A DNA stretch of 64,000 bases, from positions 434,001-498,000 of the forward strand of contig NZ_QOLA01000001.1 of the NCBI RefSeq assembly GCF_003324565.1, in the 5' to 3' direction. Position numbers and translations under genes: made by a program. The stretch comes from Streptomyces sp. SDr-06. GTDB lineage: Bacteria > Actinomycetota > Actinomycetes > Streptomycetales > Streptomycetaceae. This document shows, in pieces, positions 24,244 through 33,279 of this stretch; within the stretch, counting starts at the first letter, position 1, and the number at the start of each line of letters is the position of its first letter. The notes under the pieces were generated by a model. It was given only the letters and a program-made list of their open reading frames with translations, was not told the DNA's origin and did no database searches.

Positions 24244-25251
24244 ATGTCCGGAATGACGCTGAGCGAGGCCGCGGCGGCGAACCTGCCTGAGCTGACCACG
24301 GGGCGGCTGCTGTCGGTGTGGGAGCCGGACGCGGCCGCGCTGCTCCTGATCGTCGCCCTGGGCGGCCTGTACGGCTGGGGCGTCCTGCGGCTGCGCCGCC
24401 GCGGTGAGTCCTGGCCGCTGCCGCGCATCGCCGCCTTCGCCGTCCTCGGGCTCGGCAGCCTGGCCGTCGCCACGATGTCGGCGCTCGCCGTGTACGACAC
24501 CGCGCTGTTCTGGCCGGCCGCCGTGCAGAACGTCCTGCTCGACCTCATCGCCCCGCTCGGCCTCGCGCTCGGCGACCCCCTGCGCCTCGGGGTGCTCGCG
24601 CTGCCGGAGCGCGGAGCCCGGCGGCTCAAGGGCGCGATGAGCGGGCGTCTGGTCCGCTTCCTCACCTTCCCGCTGGTCAGCACCGGCCTGGTGCTCGCAA
24701 CGGAGCTGTGCATCTACTTCACGCCGTACTTCGAGTCGGCCCTGCGCCATGGCGCGCTGCACGAGCTGATGTACCTCCAGCTGCTGCTCGCCGGAAGCCT
24801 GTTCGTGCTGCCGGTGCTCACCCGCGAGGAGGCCCTGCCCGCCTGGTGCACCCACCCCGTGCGGGCCGCGCTCGTCTTCCTGGACGGGCTGATCGACGCG
24901 GTGCCCGGCATCGTCGTGATGACCCACGGCACCCTGATCGCCGGCGCCTGGTACCTCCACCACGCGCCCGCGTGGGCGCCCGACGCCCACCGCGACCAGC
25001 AGCTCGGCGGCGGCGCGATGATCACCATCGCCGAGCTGGTGTCGCTGCCGTTCCTGCTCGCGATCCTGGTGCAGTGGTCGCGGGCCGACCGGGCCCAGCG
25101 GGTGGTGCTCGACCGCCGGCTGGACGCCGAACTGGCTCCGGCCGCCCCCGTCGAGGGGCGGCCGGATGACACCGGACTCGTACGGCCCTGGTGGGAGACC
25201 GACGGCGGAACGGTCGGCCAGCGGATGCGTCAGCGGCGTCCCGGCGGCTGA
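24244..25251 (+). CDS. ctaG: Cytochrome c oxidase assembly protein CtaG (caa3_CtaG family)
   Basis: 335 residues from the ATG at 24244. About seven transmembrane helices with the conserved T-A-like loops: M-S-A-L-A-V-Y-D, W-P-A-A-V-Q-N-V-L-L-D-L-I-A-P-L-G-L-A, H-E-L-M-Y and a G-A-W-Y-L region. CtaG-family proteins help insert copper into the oxidase Cu_B site; in Streptomyces several are linked with copper trafficking. The tail is hydrophilic. It ends convergently, 4 bases from the next gene. Confidence 0.8.
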   Translation: MSGMTLSEAAAANLPELTTGRLLSVWEPDAAALLLIVALGGLYGWGVLRLRRRGESWPLPRIAAFAVLGLGSLAVATMSALAVYDTALFWPAAVQNVLLDLIAPLGLALGDPLRLGVLALPERGARRLKGAMSGRLVRFLTFPLVSTGLVLATELCIYFTPYFESALRHGALHELMYLQLLLAGSLFVLPVLTREEALPAWCTHPVRAALVFLDGLIDAVPGIVVMTHGTLIAGAWYLHHAPAWAPDAHRDQQLGGGAMITIAELVSLPFLLAILVQWSRADRAQRVVLDRRLDAELAPAAPVEGRPDDTGLVRPWWETDGGTVGQRMRQRRPGG

Positions 25252-25255
25252 GTGG

Positions 25256-25654
25256 TCAGTGCCGGTCGCGGCGCCGGCGCAGCCGGCTCACGATGAACCA
25301 GATCACGAAGACGACGAACGCGATGAAGAGGAGCACCAGGACCAGCAGGAAGATCCCGAGCTTCTTGAAGAAGCCGCCCTTTTTCTTCTTGGCCTTCTTC
25401 GAGGCGAGGACGGTGGACTTGTCGGCGACGGTGTGACGCCCCGTCTGCGCGGCCGCCCGCACCGGCGCCGCCGCATCCCGCGCGGTCGCGGTCTGTTGGG
25501 CCGCGGCGACCGCGACCGTGGCGCGCGGTGCGGCCTCGGCGGTCACCGGCCCCGCCACCAGCGTGGCGCCGAGCAGCAGGGCGAGGAGTACGGCCGCGCG
25601 GCGCAGCGGGCCGGGGCCGGTCTTCGACGCGGCCGTGGAGTGCGATTCGTTCAT
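25256..25654 (-). CDS. Small exported or membrane protein with a C-terminal helix
   Basis: 132 residues from the ATG at 25654; a start three codons upstream (25663) would leave no space after the GGGGG ribosome site. An N-terminal hydrophobic signal (about 20-35) is followed by an Ala/Thr-rich stretch, a lysine block K-K-A-K-K-K-K and a long hydrophobic helix (about 100-123) ending R-L-R-R-R-R-D-R-H. The topology suggests a protein with an extracytoplasmic low-complexity middle anchored at the C-terminus. I do not recognise a family. Confidence 0.6.
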   Translation of the reverse strand: MNESHSTAASKTGPGPLRRAAVLLALLLGATLVAGPVTAEAAPRATVAVAAAQQTATARDAAAPVRAAAQTGRHTVADKSTVLASKKAKKKKGGFFKKLGIFLLVLVLLFIAFVVFVIWFIVSRLRRRRDRH

Positions 25655-25737
25655 GGTTGTCATCCCCCAGGGAAATTCGGTGCGGCGGGCCCGCCGCACG
25701 CCGTGTGTATCTGTACCCGCAGGGCGGGCCGTATGCC

Positions 25738-26508
25738 TCAGTGGTGCGTCGCGATGCCCGCCGTCGTCTCCACCTCGATGAGCGAGGCGCTGTGGCGCTC
25801 CGCCTCGAAGGCAGCACGCCCGCCCCGCAGCCCGAACAGGCGCTTGGCGAGCAGGATGTAGAGGACCGCGAGGATGTTGATGGTCAGCGTGACGATCTTC
25901 AGCCAGCTGATCTTCTCGGTGAGTTCGTAGATCTCCAGCGGCAGGAACATCGCCGTGGCGACGACGGTGAGGTACTCGGCCCACCGCTTGGCCCGCCACA
26001 GCCCGACGCCTTCGACGATCTCGATCAGCGCGTACACGAGCAGCGCCACCGCGACGATCACCAGGGTGGAGTGCTTGTAGTCGAAGGTCTTCTGGATGGA
26101 GCCCACGACCGGCGAGTGGTCGAGGTCGTAGTGGAAGTGCCGGAAGACCGGCCGGAACACGTCGAGGTACTCGTCGAAGAACCGGCGCACCGCGTCCTTG
26201 GAGTTGCTGAACTTCCACACCGCGAGCGCCACCAGGACGATGAACACGCCGCGCACGGCCCGCTCGACGGCCAGGAAGCGCAGGATGAACAGGTCGCGCA
26301 GCACCTTCCCGCGCGGGACCAGCGGCGCCTGTTCGGCCGGCCCGGAACCGTGCGGCGCGCCCAGGGCGAAGTCGCCGCAGCGCAGACAGCGCCAGGCCTC
26401 GCCGAGACCGGTGTCGGCCCGCAACCGGTCACGCAGCACGGCCTCCTGCGGCGCGTACGTCACATGGCCGCGGCGCGCACAGGTGCGCCGGTCCCAGTCG
26501 ATCTTCAT
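25738..26508 (-). CDS. DUF2127-like membrane protein with an N-terminal zinc-ribbon-like segment
   Basis: 256 residues. The N-terminus has C-A-R-R-G-H and C-L-R-C pairs (about residues 10-45), possibly binding a metal. Four hydrophobic segments follow with L-F-I-L-R-F-L-A-V-E-R, Y-A-L-I-E-I-V-E-G-V-G-L-W and a C-terminal E-I-Y-E-L-T-E-K-I-S, the signature of DUF2127 proteins. Function unknown. It is 83 bases upstream of the previous small membrane protein in the same direction and may be co-transcribed. Confidence 0.7.
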   Translation of the reverse strand: MKIDWDRRTCARRGHVTYAPQEAVLRDRLRADTGLGEAWRCLRCGDFALGAPHGSGPAEQAPLVPRGKVLRDLFILRFLAVERAVRGVFIVLVALAVWKFSNSKDAVRRFFDEYLDVFRPVFRHFHYDLDHSPVVGSIQKTFDYKHSTLVIVAVALLVYALIEIVEGVGLWRAKRWAEYLTVVATAMFLPLEIYELTEKISWLKIVTLTINILAVLYILLAKRLFGLRGGRAAFEAERHSASLIEVETTAGIATHH

Positions 26509-26651
26509 GCTCTTCCTCCCGTGAGGCCCGCGACACGCGCGGGCCGGTGTGCTCCACAGGGACCGTAGTGGACCCTTGTCGTGGACGTGCCACGGGGTCG
26601 GGTCCGGGTGCCCTGACGCGTCCGCCCTTCTAAGGAGACGAGAATGCGCTG

Positions 26652-27281
26652 ATGAGTTCCGCGATCACGACAACTTCCGCCGCCCGGTCCGAGGAAAAGT
26701 TCCTCCTGGTGCTGTCCGCGGCCTCCGGCGCCACGGACGCGTTCGCCTTCCTCTGTCTCGGGAAAGTCTTCGCGGGCGTGATGACCGGCAACCTCGTCCT
26801 GGTCGGCGCATCGGTGGGCGCCGGGGACCGCGACGTGGTGCCCCGCGCCCTGACCGCGCTCCTCGGGTACGCGCTCGGCGCGGCCGGGGCGGCCGTCACC
26901 GGCTCCCGTCTCGCCCCCCGGCCGCTGCTCGCGGCCGAGACCCTGCTGCTCGCCCTCGTGGCGGGCGGCTGGGCGCTGGGACCCGGCCGTTCGCTGGGGC
27001 CGCAACTGGCGCTGCTGCTCGCGGCCGCACTCGCGATGGGGGTGCAGGCGCGCGCGTGGGGCGCGCCGACCACCTACTTCACCGGCACGTTCACAGGGCT
27101 CGCGGGGCGGCTCGCGAAGCGCGAGCCGGAGCGGCGGGACCACTGGGTGGCGGGGCGCCTCGTGGCCGTCGTGGCCGGGGCCGCCGCCACGTCACTGGTC
27201 GCCTGGCGGTGGTCCCCCGGCGCGGGCGCGGTCGGGGCGGTGCTGTGCGCTGCGGCGTTCGCGTTCCGGCCGCGCCGGTAG
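26652..27281 (+). CDS. YoaK/DUF1275 family membrane protein
   Basis: 209 residues with about six hydrophobic segments. The N-terminal A-S-G-A-T-D-A-F-A-F-L-C-L-G-K-V-F-A-G-V-M-T-G-N motif is diagnostic of DUF1275, and M-G-V-Q-A-R-A and T-T-Y-F-T-G-T-F-T belong to the same family. Function unknown. The best ribosome site (AAGGAG, 26632-26637) is positioned for an upstream ATG at 26644 that opens a two-codon frame (ATG-CGC-TGA), whose stop overlaps this start, so initiation here may be by coupling. Confidence 0.8.
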   Translation: MSSAITTTSAARSEEKFLLVLSAASGATDAFAFLCLGKVFAGVMTGNLVLVGASVGAGDRDVVPRALTALLGYALGAAGAAVTGSRLAPRPLLAAETLLLALVAGGWALGPGRSLGPQLALLLAAALAMGVQARAWGAPTTYFTGTFTGLAGRLAKREPERRDHWVAGRLVAVVAGAAATSLVAWRWSPGAGAVGAVLCAAAFAFRPRR

Positions 27282-27332
27282 GGCTCGGGCGGCGCTGCCC
27301 GTAGGACTCTGCCCAGGAGCCGCCCGCGTGGT

Positions 27333-27354
27333 CCGTGCGGCATATGCCGCACGG
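27333..27354. promoter_or_regulatory. 22-bp perfect palindrome upstream of the PP2C gene
   Basis: CCGTGCGGCAT is followed directly by its exact reverse complement, centred between 27343 and 27344. The core CATATGCC recurs at 27394-27401, next to a candidate -35. It lies 35 bases upstream of that -35, a typical activator or repressor position. Confidence 0.5.
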
Positions 27355-27389
27355 CGACACCCCCGGACGACCGGCGGAAACGCTCGCCT

Positions 27390-27418
27390 TTGACATATGC
27401 CAGAAGCACCACCGTATC
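27390..27418 (+). promoter_or_regulatory. Candidate promoter of the PAS/PP2C gene
   Basis: TTGACA at 27390-27395 is a perfect -35; CGTATC at 27413-27418 after 17 bases is a weak -10. Transcription from here would give a leader of about 95 bases to the ATG at 27521. Confidence 0.4.
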
Positions 27419-27520
27419 GAGTGTTGCCAAATCCCTTACGGGGCATCGCTCCCTGTGCAACAGTCGTTACCGGTCCACTTCGCCAGACCAGGCTCTACCG
27501 CGGTCGCATCGGAGAACGTC

Positions 27521-28954
27521 ATGCCGTCCCATCTGTTCGCGGACCGTCCCGCTCCACAACCGCCCGAGCGGGGCACGGTCGACGCACTGATCACGCAGAC
27601 CCGCCGGCTGCGCGGGGGCGTGGACGCGGTGCGCCGCGACGCGCTCGTGGACGACGACGACGCCCAGGGCCGCTGGCAGCGCGCCCTGTGCGACCTGGCG
27701 GTGCACCAACTCGACGACCTGGGCTCGCACTTGGACCAGCTGCGCGAGGGCCTGAGTCCGCAGGAGCAGGACGCCGCGGCGCTCGCCGTCGACGGCGCGT
27801 TCGGTGACGAGCCGGACGCCGGCTCGCTGCTCAGCCGGGTCGGCAGCGCCGAATGGAATCTGCTCACCGACGCGGTGAGCTGGTCCGAGGAGCTCTTCCA
27901 GATCTTCGGCCGCTCCCCCGAGAGCGGCGGCATGTCGCTCGACGAACTGCCCACCATGGTGTTCGCCGACGACCAGGCCCTGCTCACCACGATGGTGACG
28001 GGCTGCCTGGTGGACGGCCGCCCGATCGACGGGGAGTTCCGGATCGTACGGACCGACGGCCGGATCCGCACGCTCCACATGATGGGCGAGCCCGTACTCG
28101 ACGCCGACGGCTGCACCGCTTCGATGTGGGCCGTCCTGCGCGATGTGAGCGAGCTGCGGCGCAGTCAGCGCGCTGTGCGGGAGAGCCGCGACAGCCTGCG
28201 GCACCAGCGCCACATCGCGCGGACCGAGCACCGGCTCGCGGTCGAGCTGCAGGAAGCCGTGCTGCCACCGTGGCGCGGCTCCCTGCGACTCCCGCACGGC
28301 GGCCCCGGCGCGCTCGACATCGCGGCGCACTATCTGCCGTCCTCCTCCAGCGCCCTCATCGGCGGTGACTGGTACGACGCGCTGGAACTGCCCGACGGGT
28401 CCTCTTTACTGACCGTCGGCGACCTGACGGGGCACGGGGTGACGGCGACCGGCGCGATGGCGATGCTGCTCGGCGCGCTGCGCGGCATGGCCGTCGCGGG
28501 GATCGGGCCGGGGCCCTTGATGGGCCACCTCAACCAGCTTCTGGAGACGACCGTGCAGCCCGCCCTGGGCAGCGCGGTCTGTTGTCGTTACGAGCCCGCC
28601 GGGCGCAGGCTCACCTGGTCCCAGGCGGGCCACCCCGCCCCGCTGCTGTTCCGCGACGGGACGGGACAAGCGCTCGGCCGGCCGGACGGGGTGCTGCTCG
28701 GCGCCACCCACGGAGCCTCCTACGGGCAGGCCGAGGTCATGCTCCGCGAGGGCGACCTGCTCGTGCTGGGCACCGACGGGCTGACCCGGCAGGGTGCGTC
28801 GGACGAGGCGGACCAGCGCCGCCTGCTCGGACTCGCCCCCCTCTTCGACGGCGGCCGCACAGCCCAGGACTGCGTGCGGATGATCGTCGAGGAGTTCGGC
28901 GAGCACGAGCGCGAGGACGACGCCTGTGTGCTGGTGGCCCGCATCGGGTCCTGA
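27521..28954 (+). CDS. PAS-domain PP2C-type (SpoIIE/RsbU) phosphatase; contains a TTA codon
   Basis: 477 residues from the ATG at 27521 (GGAG at 27511-27514). An N-terminal helical region resembling ANTAR/RsbU-type linkers is followed by a PAS fold around S-E-E-L-F-Q-I-F-G-R and F-R-I-V-R-T-D-G-R-I-R. The C-terminal phosphatase has the metal-binding G-G-D-W-Y-D and V-G-D-L-T-G-H-G motifs, S-Q-A-G-H-P-A-P-L and a final D-D-A-C-V-L-V-A-R. Such enzymes dephosphorylate anti-anti-sigma proteins after sensing a signal through PAS. Codon 296 is TTA (28406-28408), so its synthesis should depend on bldA and fall late in development. Confidence 0.9.
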   Translation: MPSHLFADRPAPQPPERGTVDALITQTRRLRGGVDAVRRDALVDDDDAQGRWQRALCDLAVHQLDDLGSHLDQLREGLSPQEQDAAALAVDGAFGDEPDAGSLLSRVGSAEWNLLTDAVSWSEELFQIFGRSPESGGMSLDELPTMVFADDQALLTTMVTGCLVDGRPIDGEFRIVRTDGRIRTLHMMGEPVLDADGCTASMWAVLRDVSELRRSQRAVRESRDSLRHQRHIARTEHRLAVELQEAVLPPWRGSLRLPHGGPGALDIAAHYLPSSSSALIGGDWYDALELPDGSSLLTVGDLTGHGVTATGAMAMLLGALRGMAVAGIGPGPLMGHLNQLLETTVQPALGSAVCCRYEPAGRRLTWSQAGHPAPLLFRDGTGQALGRPDGVLLGATHGASYGQAEVMLREGDLLVLGTDGLTRQGASDEADQRRLLGLAPLFDGGRTAQDCVRMIVEEFGEHEREDDACVLVARIGS

Positions 28955-28988
28955 CGCACCGGCGGGGATGAGTGGCCCGAGGGGGCCC

Positions 28989-29019
28989 GGGGGTTGTACG
29001 CGTCCGGCGTACAACCCCC
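28989..29019. terminator. Bidirectional terminator between convergent genes
   Basis: GGGGGTTGTACGC (28989-29001) and GCGTACAACCCCC (29007-29019) are perfect complements around GTCCG, followed by TTCT. It lies between the PP2C stop (28954) and the NsdA-like stop (29022). Confidence 0.85.
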
Positions 29020-29021
29020 TT

Positions 29022-30515
29022 CTAGATGTCCGCGATCCGGCTCCGCTTCGACGGCGCCTGCGGCAGCGCCAGCTGGATCTCCTCCCGCAGATCCTGGATC
29101 TTGGCGTAGCCCGCGTACTGACCCGTGAGCCGGTACATCTCGCGCAGCCGGTCCCAGGTGCGGTGCGAGGAGGTCTCCCCCATCGACACCAGCGCCAGGC
29201 GGGCATAGCGGTCCGCCTGTTCCGGGTCGTCGGCGATGAAGCAGGCCGACGCGAGCGAGATGTAGTCGAAGATCTTCGAGCGCTGACGGCCGCCCACCCG
29301 CAACTCCAGCGCCTGTTTGGCGTGGTGCTGCGCGATGGTGGCCGCGGAGGGATCGTGCTCGGCCAGCGTGCGGAAGGCCAGCGCCTCCATGCCGTGCAGG
29401 TCCGCCTCGTCGAACATCTGCATCCAACTCGGCGGCGGCACATCGCCCTTGTCGGAGACGAACAGGTCCTCCGCCTCGCCCAGGGTCCGGCGCATCGCCT
29501 GACCGCGCCCCATGGACGCCTGCGCCCACGCCTCGATGGTGTGCAGCATCGCGCGGGTGCGCGGCAGGGTCTCCTCGCCCGAACCGGACTTGGCGAGCTT
29601 CATGAGGTCGAGGGCCTCGCCGGGACGGCCCAGATGGACCATCTGGCGGGCGGCCCGGGACAGGGCCTCACCGGCGCGCGGGCGGTCGCCGCCCTCGCGG
29701 GCCGCGTGGGCGGCGATGACGAAGTACTTCTGGGCGGTCGGCTCCAGGCCGATGTCGTGCGACATCCAGCCCGCGAGGACGGCCAGGTTGGCGGCGACGC
29801 CCCACAGGCGCCGCTGGAGATGGTCGGGGTGGCGGTAGGCGAGCATGCCGCCCACCTCGTTGAGCTGGCCCACCACCGCTTTGCGCTGGAGCCCGCCTCC
29901 GCGGGAGGCGTCCCAGGCGCGGAACACTTCGACCGAGCGCTCCAGGGCGTCGATCTCCTGTGACCCGATGGGCGCGGCCTCGTACCGGTCGAACCCGGCG
30001 GGGTCGGCGTGCAGGGGGTCGTTGATGCGGGGGGCGTCGGCCGAGAGTACGGGGTCGGTGTGCAGCCAGTCGTGCATGGCGCTGCTGAGTACGGAGCCGG
30101 TGGCGAGCGCGGCGCCCGCGCCCACCAGACCGCGTCGGTTGAGCATGAGGTCCATTCCCGTGAATTCGGTGAGGACCGCTGCCGTCCGTTCGGGCGCCCA
30201 CGGAAGGCCGTCCGGATTCTTGGTGTTCCTGACGTCGTTCCGCTTTCCAGCGCGCCCGTGCCGGTCGAACCCGAGGTCCTCGATGGTCACGACACGGCCG
30301 AGCCGCTCGGTGAACAGCGCCGCCAGCACCCGGGGCACCGGATCGCGCGGGGTCTCCCCCATGTCGATCCAACGCCGCACCCGCGAGGTGTCGGTGGCCA
30401 GTTGAGGGTGGCCCATGGCCGCCGCCTGTCGGTTCACCAGTCGCGCGAGTTCGCCCTTGGACCAGCCGGCGAGGCCGAACAGGTCGTTCAGGCGGGTGTT
30501 GGGTTGTCCGCTCAC
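29022..30515 (-). CDS. NsdA-like TPR regulatory protein
   Basis: 497 residues from the GTG at 30515. The N-terminus (L-F-G-L-A-G-W-S-K-G-E-L-A-R-L-V-N-R-Q-A) looks like a degenerate Xre-type DNA-binding domain. The rest is helical and repeat-rich (about residues 170-480, TPR-like), with a hydrophobic R-R-G-L-V-G-A-G-A-A-L-A-T-G segment near 128-141. This layout is that of NsdA, a Streptomyces negative regulator of sporulation and antibiotic production; several paralogues exist, so I call it NsdA-like only. It is divergent from the APH-like gene, which shares the 230-base promoter region. Confidence 0.75.
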   Translation of the reverse strand: MSGQPNTRLNDLFGLAGWSKGELARLVNRQAAAMGHPQLATDTSRVRRWIDMGETPRDPVPRVLAALFTERLGRVVTIEDLGFDRHGRAGKRNDVRNTKNPDGLPWAPERTAAVLTEFTGMDLMLNRRGLVGAGAALATGSVLSSAMHDWLHTDPVLSADAPRINDPLHADPAGFDRYEAAPIGSQEIDALERSVEVFRAWDASRGGGLQRKAVVGQLNEVGGMLAYRHPDHLQRRLWGVAANLAVLAGWMSHDIGLEPTAQKYFVIAAHAAREGGDRPRAGEALSRAARQMVHLGRPGEALDLMKLAKSGSGEETLPRTRAMLHTIEAWAQASMGRGQAMRRTLGEAEDLFVSDKGDVPPPSWMQMFDEADLHGMEALAFRTLAEHDPSAATIAQHHAKQALELRVGGRQRSKIFDYISLASACFIADDPEQADRYARLALVSMGETSSHRTWDRLREMYRLTGQYAGYAKIQDLREEIQLALPQAPSKRSRIADI

Positions 30516-30747
30516 GTCAAGCCCCCAGGTTCTCGGCTGAGTTGACAGTAATCCCCCTGTCAGATGCGGCGCGAGTATTCGCCATGGTTCGCCAGGGCAC
30601 GCCAGATGGTGTGCCACCCGCGGCCGGGTGTCAGGTAAGAGAGCGCCACCCCGACCCGGGGGCCGGACCACATTCCCCAGGGTGCGGCTCGGCCACCGGG
30701 GCGGGTAGCGCACGCAACTTGTCGGCACACGAAGGGATCTGTCACCC

Positions 30748-31878
30748 ATGTACACAGCATCGTCCTCCGTGTCCGCGCCGCCCCGTCCGCACCGTCCTCT
30801 GGGGGCGGGCGGCGGACCGTACCTCGACCCCACCCACGCCGGGTCGGCGTACGGCGCGGGCCGGATGCCGCGTCGGCCCGGGGCGGGCACGCAGCCGCTC
30901 AGCGGGAGAATCGACCTGTCCGGCCCCCAGGGCGCCCAGCTGCGCATCGCGATCGCCTCGGTGCAGCGCATCTGTCCGGAGTTCAACCCGGTGCAGGTGA
31001 TGCGGCACAGCGGACGCTCGGTGCTGATCGTCGGGACGACAGGGCGCGCGACCGCCGTCGCCAAGTGTTTACTGGACCACTCACCCGCGTGGGCCGAGCG
31101 GTTCCGGCAGGAAATAGCTGCCTATCGCGCCTTCGTGCGGCACCGCCCACCGGTGCGGGTGCCGCGGCTGATCGCCGCCGATCCGGACAACTGCACGCTG
31201 GTGATCGAGCGGATGCCGGGCAGGGCGGCGGCCCTCCAGCGGCATCCGGTCGAGGCTCCGCCACGTGCCGACGTCAGGGCCGCCCTCGGCGCGATCGGGC
31301 GCATCAACGCCTGGCGGCCGCCCGCCGAGATGTTCGGCAGGCCCCTGGACTACGCACCGCGCATCACCCGGTACCACGAGCTCGGCCTGTTCACCGACCG
31401 GGATCTCAGCGACCTTCAGAAGCTGGTGCACGGTCTGGCCCTGTCGGGCCGGGTCGACTGGCAGTTCTCGCACGGCGACGCACTGCTCTCCAACATCCTG
31501 CTGTCACCGGCCGGTCCGGTGCTGGTCGACTGGGAGCACGCGGGTTGGTACCTGCCCGGCTACGACCTGGCGACGCTGTGGGCGGTCCTCGGTGAGGCGC
31601 CGATGGAGCGCCGGCGGATCAGTCAGGCCGCGCAGGCGGCGGGCCCCGCCGCGCGGGACGCATTCCTGGTGAACCTGATGCTCGTGCTGACCCGGGAGAT
31701 CCGGACGTACGAGACGGCGGTGCAGCGCACCATGCGGGACACGGCGCCGGCGAGCCCGGCGCAGACCCCGCCGGGTGTGCTGTCCGCCGGGGAGCAGCAG
31801 CGGCTGCTCCTGCGCAGGCTGCACGACGACTGCGCCCTGGCGCGGCGGGCGGTGCGGGCGGCGGTCGGCACGCGCTGA
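30748..31878 (+). CDS. Aminoglycoside-phosphotransferase-fold protein; contains a TTA codon
   Basis: 376 residues. After a 50-residue Pro/Gly-rich N-terminus comes a kinase-like fold with A-V-A-K (ATP-binding Lys), L-V-I-E-R-M-P-G hinge, the catalytic loop [10 protein letters not shown] and metal-binding V-D-W-E-H-A-G. These are the motifs of the APH/choline kinase superfamily. Real substrate unknown; antibiotic resistance is not implied. Codon 108 is TTA (31069-31071), suggesting bldA control. It is paired divergently with the NsdA-like regulator, which may govern it. Confidence 0.8.
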   Translation: MYTASSSVSAPPRPHRPLGAGGGPYLDPTHAGSAYGAGRMPRRPGAGTQPLSGRIDLSGPQGAQLRIAIASVQRICPEFNPVQVMRHSGRSVLIVGTTGRATAVAKCLLDHSPAWAERFRQEIAAYRAFVRHRPPVRVPRLIAADPDNCTLVIERMPGRAAALQRHPVEAPPRADVRAALGAIGRINAWRPPAEMFGRPLDYAPRITRYHELGLFTDRDLSDLQKLVHGLALSGRVDWQFSHGDALLSNILLSPAGPVLVDWEHAGWYLPGYDLATLWAVLGEAPMERRRISQAAQAAGPAARDAFLVNLMLVLTREIRTYETAVQRTMRDTAPASPAQTPPGVLSAGEQQRLLLRRLHDDCALARRAVRAAVGTR

Positions 31879-31950
31879 CCGCCGGGCAGAGGGGGAAGCG
31901 TGCTGCGCGTCCGGTGCCGACACACCGGGCGCGCAGCGCGCTGTCGTGCG

Positions 31951-33279
31951 TCAGCGCACGCGGACGACGTCGACGTCGGAGGCCTTGACGAAGGCGATCC
32001 GGTGGCCGATCTGCACCGTCACGAAGCGGGTGCTGCCGGGGAAGAACGTGTGGTCGTAGGGGTACGAGGAGTCGATGGTGGGCGCGTAGTAGTAGCCCGC
32101 GGGTGTGGGTTCGCCGCCGGGGTAGGACTGTCCGGCCTTGATGGTGTAGGCGAGCGGGACGCTCACGCGCGGCGAGGTGAAGCCCGCCGGGTAGTCGCCC
32201 GCCACCGGGTAGGCGGTTCCGTAGACCGGCACGTCGGTCAGGCCCTGCTTGGGGCGTACGACGTAGCCGGCGGTCGGGGTGGTGGTGCGGGTGTGCTCGG
32301 GGCTCTGGAACCAGGCCTTCTGTCCGTACCACCAGATCGCGGTCCAGCCGGGCCTCCGGTCGGCGACCACGGCCTGCTGGGTGGCGCTGATCTTGCTGCC
32401 CCAGTCGCCCGCGCAGTTGGTGCCGGGCCGGCCGGGAGGGTGGAGTCCGGGGTCGGCGAACAGCGGGGCACCGGTGGAGGGTTCCGTGTACAGCGGGACC
32501 GCGCTGGAGGGCTGCACGGGCAGGTCGATGTTCTTCTCGCAGTCGCGGATGGCCTGGAGGTTCTTCTTGAACACCGGGTTGACGGTGACCAGTTGGCCGC
32601 CGGGCCGCCCGGTGGGCTCGGTGGGTCTGCCGAGCAGGCTCATGAAGTGGTTCCAGTCCCAGTACGGGCCCGGGTCCCAGTGCATGGCGGCGGTGCCGCC
32701 CTGGCTGGTGGGCGGCACGTTGTCGTGGCCGAGGATGTGCCGACGGTCGAGCGGGATGTCGTACTTGGCCGCGAGGTAGCGCACCAGGGCGGCCGTCGAG
32801 CGGTACATCTCGGGGGTGTACCAGGTGGCGCCCTCGGTGGCGTAGCCCTCCTGCTCGATGCCGATGGACTCCGTGTTCATGTACCAGTTCCCGGCCTGCC
32901 AGGCGACGTCCTTGGTCTTCACCATCTGGGTGACGTGTCCGTCGCCGGAGCGCACGACGTAGTGGGCCGAGGCGGCGCGCTTCGGGTCCTGGAAGATCTT
33001 CAGGGTGGTGGCGAAGGTTTCCTCGGTGTCGTGCAGCACGATGTACTTGATCTTGTTGGTGTGGGGCCGGTCGGAGAGGTCGTAGTTGCCGTACGCCTCC
33101 TTGTTGGCCGGGTCGCCGGTCTGCTGGTAGGCGGCCGGTACCCAGTCGCACTTCAGGACGCGGGGGCATTCGGCTCCGCCCTGGGCCGCGCTCGCCGGGG
33201 AGGCGGGGGCCAGGGCGAGGCCCAGGGCGCCGACCGTCGCCGCCGCGAGCGCGAGTCCGATCCTCTGTGTGGACGTCAT
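31951..33279 (-). CDS. Secreted N-acetylmuramoyl-L-alanine amidase (PGRP/amidase_2)
   Basis: 442 residues from the ATG at 33279 (GGAAGGG upstream). Signal peptide about 1-31. The amidase_2 domain carries I-V-L-H-D-T-E-E (zinc His), A-H-Y-V-V, N-T-E-S-I-G-I-E-Q-E-G (Glu), G-H-D-N-V-P-P (second His) and W-D-P-G-P-Y-W-D-W at the third ligand position. The C-terminal 200 residues contain SH3-like repeats with Y-Y-Y-A-P-T and may bind the wall. It cleaves the bond between muramic acid and the stem peptide, for wall turnover or attack on other cells. Confidence 0.87.
   Translation of the reverse strand: MTSTQRIGLALAAATVGALGLALAPASPASAAQGGAECPRVLKCDWVPAAYQQTGDPANKEAYGNYDLSDRPHTNKIKYIVLHDTEETFATTLKIFQDPKRAASAHYVVRSGDGHVTQMVKTKDVAWQAGNWYMNTESIGIEQEGYATEGATWYTPEMYRSTAALVRYLAAKYDIPLDRRHILGHDNVPPTSQGGTAAMHWDPGPYWDWNHFMSLLGRPTEPTGRPGGQLVTVNPVFKKNLQAIRDCEKNIDLPVQPSSAVPLYTEPSTGAPLFADPGLHPPGRPGTNCAGDWGSKISATQQAVVADRRPGWTAIWWYGQKAWFQSPEHTRTTTPTAGYVVRPKQGLTDVPVYGTAYPVAGDYPAGFTSPRVSVPLAYTIKAGQSYPGGEPTPAGYYYAPTIDSSYPYDHTFFPGSTRFVTVQIGHRIAFVKASDVDVVRVR

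Noticed and set aside
30748..31878. Aminoglycoside resistance gene
   Set aside because: The fold and H-G-D/D-W-E motifs fit the APH superfamily, but the sequence lacks features of known resistance enzymes and the pairing with an NsdA-like regulator suggests a physiological role.
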